Positions 1-9,566 of a stretch of DNA of 64,000 nt are shown one piece after another (within the stretch, counting starts at the first letter, position 1; every line of letters begins with the position of its first letter). The stretch is from an uncultured SAR86 cluster bacterium. GTDB lineage: Bacteria; Pseudomonadota; Gammaproteobacteria; Magnimaribacterales; D2472. Position numbers and translations under genes: made by a program. The stretch lies in the NCBI GenBank assembly GCA_902596165.1, contig CACJSU010000002.1:1-64000 (forward strand), given 5' to 3'. The notes below the pieces were generated by a model that did not search any database, had not been told where the DNA came from, and saw only the letters and a list, made by a program, of their open reading frames with translations.

Positions 1-603
1 AGGATCCGAAATCATTCGAGCATTCATATAGTCTTCTAAAGTAAGAGAATTGTGATGCATAAGAGCGCGTTCGTTGCAATTGGCGTACTTTCTTAAAGCA
101 ATAGAAACACTTGCAAGATCTTTTCTATCATAATTATATTGATACATATACCTTCTCATAAGCATAGAAGATTCATCAACTGGCCTCACTAAACCCGATG
201 GTCTAGACCATTTCCAATGATCAAAGATTTGTTCATTTGTATGAGACCACATTCTAGAACTAGGATCACCTCTTTTGCGTGATCTCCAAACCACTCCAAC
301 ATTAGCTATCCCTGAAGCAATTGCCATAGCAACTTGACCAATAGCGGCACAACTTGCTCCACCACCATATGGAGCTTGACTCCAATAGGTTAAATTTCCA
401 AAACCTAAATTTCTTGCAATTTCAAATTCAGGTGTCTCTTCATAGGTAAAACTACCTAAAGCATCAACTTGGTCAGGGTTAATGCCAGCATCATCCAAGG
501 CTATTTTAATTGCTTTACAAGCAAGGTTTAGTTCTGTTGAATCAATTGATTTTGAGAATTCGGTTTCCCCAATTCCTACTATTGCTGTTTGATCTTTCAG
601 CAT
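1..603 (-). CDS. Thiolase / SCP-x-like acetyl-CoA acetyltransferase family protein (truncated by window edge)
   Basis: Reverse-strand reading from ATG at 603: MLKDQTAIVGIGETEFSKSIDSTELNLACKAIKIALDDAGINPDQVDALGSF..., a thiolase-like lipid-transfer N-terminus; runs off the left edge. Confidence 0.8.
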   Translation of the reverse strand, partial: MLKDQTAIVGIGETEFSKSIDSTELNLACKAIKIALDDAGINPDQVDALGSFTYEETPEFEIARNLGFGNLTYWSQAPYGGGASCAAIGQVAMAIASGIANVGVVWRSRKRGDPSSRMWSHTNEQIFDHWKWSRPSGLVRPVDESSMLMRRYMYQYNYDRKDLASVSIALRKYANCNERALMHHNSLTLEDYMNARMISDP

Positions 604-609
604 AAATAA

Positions 610-1776
610 CTATTTAGGTAAATTTAATCTATTGGCAATATTATTTTTTTGAATTGCAGATGAGCCACCTAAAATTGGCATAGCTAACATATCGCGAACA
701 TATCTCTCCATATCAAAGTCTCTAACATATCCATAAGCGCCTAAGATCCTTTGACAGGTTAAAACTATTTCTAGAGCTGTTTCAGTTACAAAGAGTTTTG
801 ACATTGACATTTCAACTGTAGCTGTAACATTTTGATCAGCAAGCCATGCTCCTTGATATGTCATTAATCTACATGCTTCAAGTTTTGTTTTAACTTCAGC
901 GAGCATATGTCTTACAGACTGGTTGTGGCATATAGGCTTGCCAAATTGAATTCTTTCTTGAGAATATTGCCACGCATCATCAACGGCGGCTCTTGCGATC
1001 CCTAAAGCCATTGCTGAGACTTCAATTTTTTCTACATCTAACCCTGTGCTTACAATCTTGCTCCATCCATTATTCCACCCCTCTTCTCCCCCTATTACAT
1101 TTTCAAAAGGTATTTTTACATCATTGAAAGTTACATCACAGGTACCTCCAACCCCCTTTTGTCCAAGAGTTTGTTGGGGTTCAATTATGATTCCATCAGA
1201 TTTTGGGGGTATTAATACCAAAGAAAGGTTTCTGTATCTATCTTCTTCTGGTCCAGATTTAACGATTGTATAAATATAGTCTGTAACATTTGGTCCAGAG
1301 CACCAACGTTTGGTTCCATTGATCACGACTTGATTACCATCTCTAACAGCTTTAGTTTTAACACTTGCTACATCTGCTCCAACATCGGGTTCACTAATTC
1401 CATACGAAAATAGCAGATTACCTTTTGCAACTTCAGGGAGAAATTTTTGTTTTTGCTCTTCACTGGCAACTTCAGAAATGTTAAGTCCTGCATAACATGC
1501 ACAAAAAATATAGCCTGAAGCAATACCAAGGCTTCTAGTGCATAGTTCCTCAATTGTAGCTATCGTTGCCATTACGTCTCTTCCTGACCCACCATATTCT
1601 GAAGGAACCGTTAAGGAGGTAACACCTAATTCACACAATTTATCAAAAACCTCTCTTGGAAAATAATCATCCTTATCCCATTGATTGACCTTCTCTCTAG
1701 GCATTTCCTTTTCAATAAATTGTCGAAGAGTATTTCTTAGCATAGAGATATGTTCTGGCTCTTGGAATGCATTCAT
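610..1776 (-). CDS. Acyl-CoA dehydrogenase
   Basis: 388 aa ORF; YGISEPDVGADVASVKTKA, GGTCDVTFNDVKIPFENVIG and C-terminal QRILGAYGYVRDFDMERYVRDM motifs. Confidence 0.92.
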   Translation of the reverse strand: MNAFQEPEHISMLRNTLRQFIEKEMPREKVNQWDKDDYFPREVFDKLCELGVTSLTVPSEYGGSGRDVMATIATIEELCTRSLGIASGYIFCACYAGLNISEVASEEQKQKFLPEVAKGNLLFSYGISEPDVGADVASVKTKAVRDGNQVVINGTKRWCSGPNVTDYIYTIVKSGPEEDRYRNLSLVLIPPKSDGIIIEPQQTLGQKGVGGTCDVTFNDVKIPFENVIGGEEGWNNGWSKIVSTGLDVEKIEVSAMALGIARAAVDDAWQYSQERIQFGKPICHNQSVRHMLAEVKTKLEACRLMTYQGAWLADQNVTATVEMSMSKLFVTETALEIVLTCQRILGAYGYVRDFDMERYVRDMLAMPILGGSSAIQKNNIANRLNLPK

Positions 1777-2478
1777 GTTTCTTGAATACCCAGATTTGCA
1801 TGTATTACTGAACCATTCACAACAGAATTATTTGCGCAGAAAAATAATGTCTTAGCTATTTCCTCAGAAGTAATTAATCTATTTTCACTTAAAGTAGAAG
1901 CCATGATTTTTAAGGCTTCTTGATTGCCTTGAACATATTCAACCAACATTTCTGTTTCAGTAGCTCCCGGACATATACAAGCTGTATGAATAAATCTTCC
2001 AAATAAGTCCTGGCAAGTGCTTCTCATCAGACCAATCATTCCATGCTTTGTCATTACGTATGAGGACATATGTGGAACTGCTTTTTCAGATAAGGTTGAG
2101 CCAACATAGAGAATCGATGATCCTTTTTTCATGAATGGAATAGTAATTTTATTTAAAATGGAGGGTCCTACTAAGTTAACCTCTATTACCTCTCTTAAGT
2201 TATCATCGTTAAATGATTCGACTGTGTCACTTTGCATCTTACTTGCATTGTGGATTAGACAAATTTGATCAGAAGAAGATAGTAAATCTTTAAAATTTGA
2301 TTCTAATGATTCTTGCCAATTGGGAGTAGATAAATCGATATCGATATGTATTGCATTATCTAAGTCTATTTTAGATCTAGAAAGATTGATAATTGAATAA
2401 TTATTTTCTTGAAAAAGTTTTGCTGTAGCAAATCCTATTCCACTGCTGCCACCAGTAATAATAAGAAACTTCTTCAAG
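1773..2478 (-). CDS. Short-chain dehydrogenase/reductase (probable TTG start just downstream of the preceding gene)
   Basis: LKKFLIITGGSSGIGFATAKLF Rossmann motif; SSYVMTKHG catalytic region; the longer ORF start at 2528 overlaps the enoyl-CoA hydratase. Confidence 0.85.
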
Positions 2479-2490
2479 AAATCACCTGGT

Positions 2491-3285
2491 TTACTTCTGT
2501 TTAAATTTAGGAGTTTCTTTCTTTGCAAAGGCTTCTAATGCAATTTTATGATCTTCCATTAGCTGGGTAACATTTTCAAAGGCTGCAGCCCTATCAATTA
2601 TCGAATTAGCCATAACTTTTAGGCCAGCATTTATAGAAGTCTTAGTCCATCGAATAGAATATTTTGCCCCATCACGTAATTTTTCAGCTAATGCCTGAAC
2701 TTCGTTATCAATTTCATCTTCAGCAAAAACCTCTGCTATAAGACCCATATCGAGTGCTTCTTCAGCTTTTATCATCTCACCTGTTAAAAGATACTTTTTG
2801 GCTCTAGCATAACCTATGAGCTGTGGCCAAATTACACAGCCACCATCACCAGCAACAAGCCCAACAGAAACATGAGGATCTGCAAATTTTGATCTTGGAG
2901 TTGCGTATACAAAATCACAAAAAAGTGCCAAAGAACAACCTAAACCAACAGCAGGTCCATTAACTTTAGCAATTATGGGTTTTTCCATATCCAGCATTGC
3001 ATTTTGAATCTTTCTGTCATGATTAATGTGATACGCAGTTGCTACAGGGTCACCATGAACTCCTAACAACCATTTGAGGTCTCCACCGGCACAAAATGAT
3101 TTACCTGCACCTGTGAGGATGACTATATCGATCTCATCATCATATTCAGCATCAAGAAAGATAGTAGAAAAATCGGCATGTAACTGTTCATTTACAGCAT
3201 TCATATCGTCGGGGCGATTAATAGTAATAGTTAATATCCTATCCTTTTTAGTTATTTTAAGTTCTTTATATTTTGAGTAATCCAT
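2491..3285 (-). CDS. Enoyl-CoA hydratase/isomerase family protein
   Basis: 264 aa; AGKSFCAGGDLKWL and KPIIAKVNGPAVGLGCSLALFCDFVYA crotonase motifs. Confidence 0.92.
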   Translation of the reverse strand: MDYSKYKELKITKKDRILTITINRPDDMNAVNEQLHADFSTIFLDAEYDDEIDIVILTGAGKSFCAGGDLKWLLGVHGDPVATAYHINHDRKIQNAMLDMEKPIIAKVNGPAVGLGCSLALFCDFVYATPRSKFADPHVSVGLVAGDGGCVIWPQLIGYARAKKYLLTGEMIKAEEALDMGLIAEVFAEDEIDNEVQALAEKLRDGAKYSIRWTKTSINAGLKVMANSIIDRAAAFENVTQLMEDHKIALEAFAKKETPKFKQK

Positions 3286-3316
3286 AAAATTATTATAAAC
3301 AGCCTGTTAAAAATTA

Positions 3317-4930
3317 CTAATTAAGATTTAAATCTTGAATATATTGCTCTTGTAATTTGTATTTTTGAATCTTTCCAGATGGAGTGACTGGGAAAGAATC
3401 AATAAAAAAAATGTATCTTGGAACTTTCCATCTTGAAATCCGCTCTTTACACCAATCTCTCAATTCATCCGGATTATTTATTTTTGTTAAATCTACCCTT
3501 GCAACTGCACAACATTCTTCATCATATTTTTTATCAGGCAGACCAAATACAGCAACCTCAAGGACTCCAGGATGTTCAAGCAAGTAATTTTCAATTTCAA
3601 TAGGATAAAGATTTTCACCGCCCCTAATTATCATCTCTTTGGCTCTTCCTACAATATTTATATATCCATCTTCATTCATGGTCGCAAGATCTCCAGTTGG
3701 AAACCAGCCATCAGGATTTATTCCAGAGCTTCCATCAGGCAAATTACCATAACCCTTCATAAGCCCAGGACCCTTATAGAGCAATTCTCCAGGCGTATCA
3801 TTTTTAACCACTTCATTATTTTTATTTACAACTCTTAAGGACACGCCGGGTAATGCAAGTCCAGCAATAGCCTTTAATTCTGGGGGATCATTGGGAAGTG
3901 CAGTAGAAGTTAGCCCACATGTTTCTGTCATGCCATAACCATTGACTACATCTGCATCGAACTCATCAGAAAATTTTTTTAAAAGCTCAAGCGGTGGATT
4001 TGATCCACCAACTATTAAACATTTTAAGGCGCTTAGATCATATTCTTTAAAATTAGGCACCTCCAGCATAGCTGTTAATAAAACAGGGGCTCCAATAAAG
4101 ACAGAGCATTTTTCATTTTGCAGGATATCTAGCGTTACATCTGGTTTAAAAATATATAGAGGCAAAGAAACTGCTCCTGTTGCAGCAGCACCAAGAGTCA
4201 TACAAGCAGAGCCACCAATGTGAAAAAGTGGAAAACCATGACAAACTCTCTGATTTACGGTTATATTCCAACGAACATGACTATTTTTAGATGATGTAAT
4301 TAATGATTGATGAGTCATCTGAGCAGCCTTTGGAACTCCAGTCGTGCCAGATGTATATTGGATCATAAAAATATCATTTGGATCTACTGATGGCAGCAAT
4401 GAGTTAGAGCATCTTCCTTCTTTGATAAGGTTTTTTAAACCATCATCAAATGAATAGTTATGTTTAAGGGATGGAATTTCGCTTTTAATTTTATTAATTA
4501 CATCCAAGCATTTGATTTCACCAATTGCCTCAGCGTGAACTATTGCAACAGCTGATACTGTATTTAAGGCAAAAATTAACTCTTGCTCTTTATATAATGG
4601 ATTTAAGGTAACAATTCTTAAACCTGCCTTAGCTAACGCATATTCAGATAGAATCCATTCAGGATGATTGGGACCCCAAACACCCACTGTATCTCCTGGC
4701 TTAAATCCATAATCTATAAAGGCCTTAGCAAGATTGGTAGACATTTCATTTAAATCTTTATATGTCCACCTTATGTCATTCACACCGGGTTGATTGGAAT
4801 ATACTAATGCTTCTGTGTCAGGAGACTCTGCAGCTCTTGTCTCTATAAGCTCGCCGAGCGTTATAGCCATTAATTCTGAATTATCTAATTCATCTATCCA
4901 TTCTGATAAATTTTTATCTGGTTTAGCCAT
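3317..4930 (-). CDS. AMP-dependent acyl-CoA synthetase/ligase
   Basis: 537 aa; YTSGTTGVPKAAQMTH P-loop, GYGMTETCG, GWFPTGDLATMNEDGYINIVGRAKEMIIRGGENLYP. Confidence 0.93.
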   Translation of the reverse strand: MAKPDKNLSEWIDELDNSELMAITLGELIETRAAESPDTEALVYSNQPGVNDIRWTYKDLNEMSTNLAKAFIDYGFKPGDTVGVWGPNHPEWILSEYALAKAGLRIVTLNPLYKEQELIFALNTVSAVAIVHAEAIGEIKCLDVINKIKSEIPSLKHNYSFDDGLKNLIKEGRCSNSLLPSVDPNDIFMIQYTSGTTGVPKAAQMTHQSLITSSKNSHVRWNITVNQRVCHGFPLFHIGGSACMTLGAAATGAVSLPLYIFKPDVTLDILQNEKCSVFIGAPVLLTAMLEVPNFKEYDLSALKCLIVGGSNPPLELLKKFSDEFDADVVNGYGMTETCGLTSTALPNDPPELKAIAGLALPGVSLRVVNKNNEVVKNDTPGELLYKGPGLMKGYGNLPDGSSGINPDGWFPTGDLATMNEDGYINIVGRAKEMIIRGGENLYPIEIENYLLEHPGVLEVAVFGLPDKKYDEECCAVARVDLTKINNPDELRDWCKERISRWKVPRYIFFIDSFPVTPSGKIQKYKLQEQYIQDLNLN

Positions 4931-4935
4931 GAATG

Positions 4936-5226
4936 TTATGAATCTCCAGGAATTATAAAAATTTCTGATCTTCCGCCAGAATTTCTTAAGTCAATTAAAG
5001 GTTTGTATTTTGGATCTTCATACCAATTTTGAGCAGATGAAAGATCTGGAAATTCCAACAGCACATAAGCTGAGGGTTGCTCTTTCCCCTCTTTCATATC
5101 TGGCTTAACACCTGAAGCTAGATATTTACCACCGTGATCGGAAATCAATTTTGCCGTTTCAGGAAAATATTTTTCATACCAATCCCAACTTTCCATGTAT
5201 AGCAAACCTAAAACATAAGCTTTCAT
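4936..5226 (-). CDS. DUF1330-like (dimeric alpha-beta barrel) protein
   Basis: 96 aa; ...YEKYFPETAKLISDHGGKYLASG...LLEFPDLSSAQNWYEDPKYKPLIDLR pattern typical of DUF1330. Confidence 0.75.
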   Translation of the reverse strand: MKAYVLGLLYMESWDWYEKYFPETAKLISDHGGKYLASGVKPDMKEGKEQPSAYVLLEFPDLSSAQNWYEDPKYKPLIDLRNSGGRSEIFIIPGDS

Positions 5227-5242
5227 TTGTTGCCCCCTATGT

Positions 5243-5269
5243 TATTAGTTATGATTAAATTAACTAATA
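5243..5269. promoter_or_regulatory. Inverted repeat (9-bp perfect arms, 9-bp spacer) in a divergent intergenic region; candidate operator
   Basis: TATTAGTTA-tgattaaat-TAACTAATA at 5243-5251 / 5261-5269. Confidence 0.5.
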
Positions 5270-5295
5270 TTTAATTTTTATTCATAAAAACAAAT

Positions 5296-5724
5296 ATGTC
5301 CAATCAAGATACTGACTTTTATGGCGCTACATCTTTTATTAAAAAAGATAAAAATCAGAATTTCTACCTATCTGCTCAACAATGCAATGCATGTGATGCA
5401 ATATTTCTAGACAATCGGATAAGTTGTTCTAAATGCTTTGAACTAAATAATTTTTCAACTATAAGATTGTCAGATACAGGAAGCCTATATTCATATTCTA
5501 TTGTTCATAGATCATTTCCTGGAATTGAGGTTCCATATATTTCAGCAATAGTTGATCTAGATAACGGAGGAACAATTAAAGGTAATTTAATAAATGTTGA
5601 TCCTAATCCTAAAAATATTTCTTTTGATATGAAGGTCAAGTTGGTATTTAAAGATGCTTTAGGTAGAAAAGATAAAGATGGCAATTCTTATGTGAGCTAT
5701 TTTTTTGAACCGTTAACGACTTAA
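5296..5724 (+). CDS. DUF35-type Zn-ribbon/OB-fold protein (thiolase/acyl-CoA-associated)
   Basis: CNACDAIFLDNRISCSKCF zinc ribbon followed by an OB-fold segment GSLYSYSIVHRSFPGIEVPYISAIVDLDNGGTIKGNL. Confidence 0.8.
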   Translation: MSNQDTDFYGATSFIKKDKNQNFYLSAQQCNACDAIFLDNRISCSKCFELNNFSTIRLSDTGSLYSYSIVHRSFPGIEVPYISAIVDLDNGGTIKGNLINVDPNPKNISFDMKVKLVFKDALGRKDKDGNSYVSYFFEPLTT

Positions 5725-5809
5725 TTTTTCATTAAATCCAAGTAATTTTATTTATAGTGTATTATTTATACGTATCTTAATTTTGAGATATTAACTTATG
5801 GAGGCAATT

Positions 5810-6211
5810 ATGGAAGGAGAGATTTGGTCAACATTACATACTGCTAGGATAGCTAATGCAGTATTTTTTATATCAATGATGGTATCAATATGGATAGCAG
5901 CTAGATTTTCATCAGTGGCAGCTGAGAAAGGAATAAATATGGTTGGTAAAATTATCTGTTCATTGTTTGCAATAGGCGTATTTATGGGTAATTGGACAAT
6001 AGGATCTACGGTAATGAATTCATATAGTGGCTTTGCTAAAGCATTTGAAATGTTAGGAGAAACTGGTGTTGAGTTATCACCTATGGCCACAGGCTATATC
6101 GAATATTTTGGAACAGAAATGACAGGAATGCCTAATCCTGTAATGATGTTAGTTGGAGTAACTGGTCTATTGATTGCGTTAGCCCCACTTTGGTTCAATT
6201 CATCTGACTAA
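5810..6211 (+). CDS. Hypothetical integral membrane protein
   Basis: Several hydrophobic segments; GGAGG at 5800-5804 favours the ATG at 5810 over the upstream ATG at 5798. Confidence 0.65.
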   Translation: MEGEIWSTLHTARIANAVFFISMMVSIWIAARFSSVAAEKGINMVGKIICSLFAIGVFMGNWTIGSTVMNSYSGFAKAFEMLGETGVELSPMATGYIEYFGTEMTGMPNPVMMLVGVTGLLIALAPLWFNSSD

Positions 6212-6231
6212 TAAACTTTATTAAACAATAA

Positions 6232-6257
6232 AAAAAGCCTGCATAAGCAGGCTTTTT
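6232..6257. terminator. Bidirectional intrinsic terminator between convergent genes
   Basis: AAAAAGCCTGC-ATAA-GCAGGCTTTTT perfect 11-bp stem, A tract and T tract on both sides. Confidence 0.93.
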
Positions 6258-6268
6258 AAATCAATTTT

Positions 6269-6946
6269 CTATCTTGTATAGATAATTTGACAGTGTTCGA
6301 TGGTGTCACTAACAATTTCATTGACATATTTTGCTGACTCATCCCAAATTTGAGCCCAAGAAGCACCCGCAAAGTATTCGTCAACAACCTTACCTAGCTC
6401 ACTGGCTGATTGACTTACAGCTCTAACATGAAATACTTCCGTTCCTCCGCCCAAAGGTTGGAACACGCCTATATTCATATCATGGCCAGCGTTTCTTATT
6501 GCTTCTTCAAGCTCAATCATTTTTTGAGTATAGGCCATAGGGTTATTAAGATTTAGTCTCCAAAGGCGCTCATATGCAGGTTGTAATTTAAATTCTTTGA
6601 GTGGTTTAAATGTAGACGAGTATTTTACTTTACGCATACTTTTATATTGTCCTGTTGCATTCATTGGATCGTAAAGATCTGTAGCGGCAAAAGCTTTTTC
6701 AACATTGGGAAATGCATTCCAAACGAACATTTCACCTGGATACTGGTGCCCTGTTTTTGTAACGCAAACTCCTGCAAGATCTGAGCCAATAGCTTCAAAT
6801 GGCGCGGTATTTTTTTTCATCAGCTCAATATATTTATCAACATCTTTCGCTTTAACGTGAAGAGTTGTAAAAGCACCCTCGGGGACAGCAAAAGCATTGA
6901 AAGATATTATTAGCATGAAAGCAGTTAAAGATTGAATTATTTTCAT
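6269..6946 (-). CDS. Secreted protein of unknown function
   Basis: 225 aa with N-terminal signal peptide MKIIQSLTAFMLIISFNAFA. Confidence 0.6.
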   Translation of the reverse strand: MKIIQSLTAFMLIISFNAFAVPEGAFTTLHVKAKDVDKYIELMKKNTAPFEAIGSDLAGVCVTKTGHQYPGEMFVWNAFPNVEKAFAATDLYDPMNATGQYKSMRKVKYSSTFKPLKEFKLQPAYERLWRLNLNNPMAYTQKMIELEEAIRNAGHDMNIGVFQPLGGGTEVFHVRAVSQSASELGKVVDEYFAGASWAQIWDESAKYVNEIVSDTIEHCQIIYTR

Positions 6947-6989
6947 ATTTCTCCGAATTTATTTATTTATTAAATATAGTGTATTTCTT

Positions 6990-7885
6990 TTATACATTAA
7001 ATAACTTTACTAAACTTGATGTATCTAAATTTCCTAAATTATTTTTAGAGAGAGTTTTATAGTTTTTTAATACATTTTTAGAAATACTTAAATTTAATTT
7101 ATTTAATTTTGCATGCTCAAGAGCTATGTTTAAATCTTTTATCATTAAATCTACGGCAAATCCAAAATCAAATTTATTATCAATCATGGTATGAAAACGA
7201 TTATCCATTTGCCAAGATTGAGCTGCGCCATTAGAGATGGCAGTAAATACTTGATTCATATCTAAATTAGATTTTTTTCCTAAGGCTATAGCTTCGGATA
7301 AGCCTTGAATTAGGCCAGCAATACATAGCTGATTGATCATCTTGGTCAATTGGCCATGGCCATTAGGTCCAATTTTTACGATAGTGCTTGAATAGGATTT
7401 CATTAATTTCCTGATAAGAGAGTATTTTTTAGTTGGACCTCCAATCATTATAGATAATGACCCATTTACCGCTCCGGCCTCTCCTCCACTAACTGGTGAA
7501 TCAAAAAAAGCAATTTTTTGGTTTACTATTTCTTTATTTGAAATGATTAAATTTACTAGCTCAAGTGAAGTAGTTGAATGATCAACAATAAAAGAATTTT
7601 TTTTAAGACATTGAAATAGTTTTTTTCGAATTAAAACATCAAATATCGAATTATCATCTTTGAGGCACATGATTAATCCATCAAATTTGAAGTTTGGGAA
7701 GTTATTTAAATCAAAAATGGATCCTTTATATTGATTTAACCAGCTATCAGTGACTTTCTTTGTTCTGTTATAAACAAAAAGATCAAGGTCATTTCTTTTT
7801 GAAAGATGTCCAGCCATTGGATACCCCATGGTACCAAGGCCTGCAAATAAGTACTTTTTACTAGATCTTGGCAAGCTGTGATTCG
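6990..7885 (-). CDS. 3-hydroxyisobutyrate dehydrogenase / beta-hydroxyacid dehydrogenase family (probable TTG start overlapping the peroxiredoxin gene)
   Basis: FAGLGTMGYPMAGHLSKR dinucleotide motif, FFDSPVSGGEAGAVNGSLSIMIGG, GPNGHGQLTKMINQ; upstream start approximate. Confidence 0.85.
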
Positions 7886-8337
7886 GCAGATGATACGTCC
7901 ATCGCTCCAGGCTCCTCGATATCAATAGATTGGACAACACCATTATCAATAATCATTGCAAATCTTTTACATCTATTACCCAATCCAAAACCTGATCCAT
8001 CCATGGTTAGACCAAGCTCATTGGTTAAATCACAATTACCATCTGACAACATATCAATCCCTTCAGCATTTGAAGATTCTGACCATGATTTCATTACAAA
8101 TGGATCATTTACAGCTAAGAATGTTACTGAGTACCCTTTGTCTTTGAAGTTTTGTAAATTTTCTATATACCCTGGTAAATGTGATAAATGGCATGTTGGT
8201 GTAAAAGCACCCGGGACACCTACTAAAACTATTTTTTTATTAGATAAGTATTCATCTGAGTTAATATTTTGCATATCACCATCAATTAATACTCTTAGAT
8301 CATGAGTTGGAAAATTATCATTTATTGAAATAGTCAT
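7861..8337 (-). CDS. Peroxiredoxin (Prx5/AhpC-TSA family)
   Basis: KIVLVGVPGAFTPTCHLSHLPGY active-site motif. Confidence 0.93.
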   Translation of the reverse strand: MTISINDNFPTHDLRVLIDGDMQNINSDEYLSNKKIVLVGVPGAFTPTCHLSHLPGYIENLQNFKDKGYSVTFLAVNDPFVMKSWSESSNAEGIDMLSDGNCDLTNELGLTMDGSGFGLGNRCKRFAMIIDNGVVQSIDIEEPGAMDVSSAESQLAKI

Positions 8338-8404
8338 AAAGGGCTCCTTTTATAGTTAATTTTAACCTATTTAAAAATTTTTTATATAAATTGATTTGTA
8401 TTGT

Positions 8405-8424
8405 TGTTTTAACATATTAAAACA
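8405..8424. promoter_or_regulatory. Palindromic candidate operator upstream of yerC-his operon
   Basis: TGTTTTAA-CATA-TTAAAACA, perfect 8-bp arms, 14 nt before the ATG at 8439. Confidence 0.55.
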
Positions 8425-8438
8425 TATAGAATCATCCA

Positions 8439-8696
8439 ATGAAATTATCAACAGTACTCAAAAACATAAATTCATCCAAAGACATAGATGATTTTTTAAA
8501 AGATTTATGCACGCCATCTGAAATTGAGGCAATGGAAGAACGCTGGGAAGTTGCCAAACTTCTTTATAAAGGCGGATCAACATATAGAGATATAGCATCA
8601 CAATTGAAAACATCAACAGCAACAGTTACACGTGTTGCAAGATTCTTATATAAAGAATCTAATCAAGGCTATCTAAAGGCATTAAAAAAAGGTTAA
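8439..8696 (+). CDS. YerC/YecD TrpR-family DNA-binding protein; putative his regulator
   Basis: 85 aa; LCTPSEIEAMEERWEVAKLLYKGGSTYRDIASQLKTSTATVTRVARFL TrpR-like helix-turn-helix; directly upstream of hisG. Confidence 0.85.
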   Translation: MKLSTVLKNINSSKDIDDFLKDLCTPSEIEAMEERWEVAKLLYKGGSTYRDIASQLKTSTATVTRVARFLYKESNQGYLKALKKG

Positions 8697-8699
8697 AAG

Positions 8700-9566
8700 A
8701 TGTCATCGAAGATAGTAATTGCAATTCAGCGAAAAGGTAGACTTTTTGATGACAGTAAAAATCTTTTGATAAGATCAGGGGTTAACTTTTCAACATCTGG
8801 AGAAAAGTTACTAGCCAGATCATCTAATTTAGACATAGACATACTGTTAGTAAGGGATGATGACATTCCGTCACTGGTATCTAAGGGAGTTGCGAATCTA
8901 GGGATTGTAGGACAAAACGTTTTGGCTGAACAAGTTGCAACAAACAAAAAAATTACTGCTAAAACTGTTCTAAATTTAGGGTTCTCTAGATGTAAACTTG
9001 CATTTGCAAAACCTTTAAATTCAAAACTGAGATCTCTAAAAAATAAGACAATAGCAACATCTTATCCTGCTCTAGTTAAAAACTATTTAAAGAACAATGA
9101 AATAAATGCCGAGGTGATAAAAATTAATGGTTCCGTTGAATTGACTCCATACATAGGTATAGCAGATTGTATTTGTGATCTTGTTTCGTCTGGCGCAACG
9201 CTAGAGGCAAATAATTTAATTGAATTTAAATCGCTTATGGAATCGGAGGCTGTTTTAATATCTCCGGTTGAATCAAAAAAAATTACTCAAACAAATATCA
9301 TAAATTTAATTAAAAGGTTTGAAGGTGTGATTAATGCGAAAGAAAGCAAATATGTAATGTTAAATGTTGATCGAAATTCAACAGAAAAAATATGCAAATT
9401 ATTACCTGGAGCAGATTCACCGACAATTATTCCTTTGCAAAAGGATAATAAAGTTGCAATACACGCCTTATGTAAAGAACCAGTATTTTGGGAAACAATG
9501 GAAAAATTAAAATTAAATGGGGCTTCTTCAATTTTAGTTTTACCCGTTGAAAAAATATTAAATTAA
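8700..9566 (+). CDS. hisG: ATP phosphoribosyltransferase, long form
   Basis: 288 aa; IAIQRKGRLFDDSKNLL, IADCICDLVSSGATLEANNL; C-terminal regulatory-domain-like region. Confidence 0.93.
   Translation: MSSKIVIAIQRKGRLFDDSKNLLIRSGVNFSTSGEKLLARSSNLDIDILLVRDDDIPSLVSKGVANLGIVGQNVLAEQVATNKKITAKTVLNLGFSRCKLAFAKPLNSKLRSLKNKTIATSYPALVKNYLKNNEINAEVIKINGSVELTPYIGIADCICDLVSSGATLEANNLIEFKSLMESEAVLISPVESKKITQTNIINLIKRFEGVINAKESKYVMLNVDRNSTEKICKLLPGADSPTIIPLQKDNKVAIHALCKEPVFWETMEKLKLNGASSILVLPVEKILN

Noticed and set aside
3572-4223. Plus-strand ORFs opposite the acyl-CoA synthetase
   Set aside because: Antisense shadow ORFs; the minus strand encodes a well-conserved AMP-binding enzyme.
5773-5790. TATCT-N8-AGATA dyad before the membrane protein at 5810
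   Set aside because: Five-bp arms in AT-rich sequence are expected by chance.
7868-8305. Long plus-strand ORF antisense to the peroxiredoxin gene
   Set aside because: No recognisable family; the opposite strand carries a clear peroxiredoxin with active-site motif.
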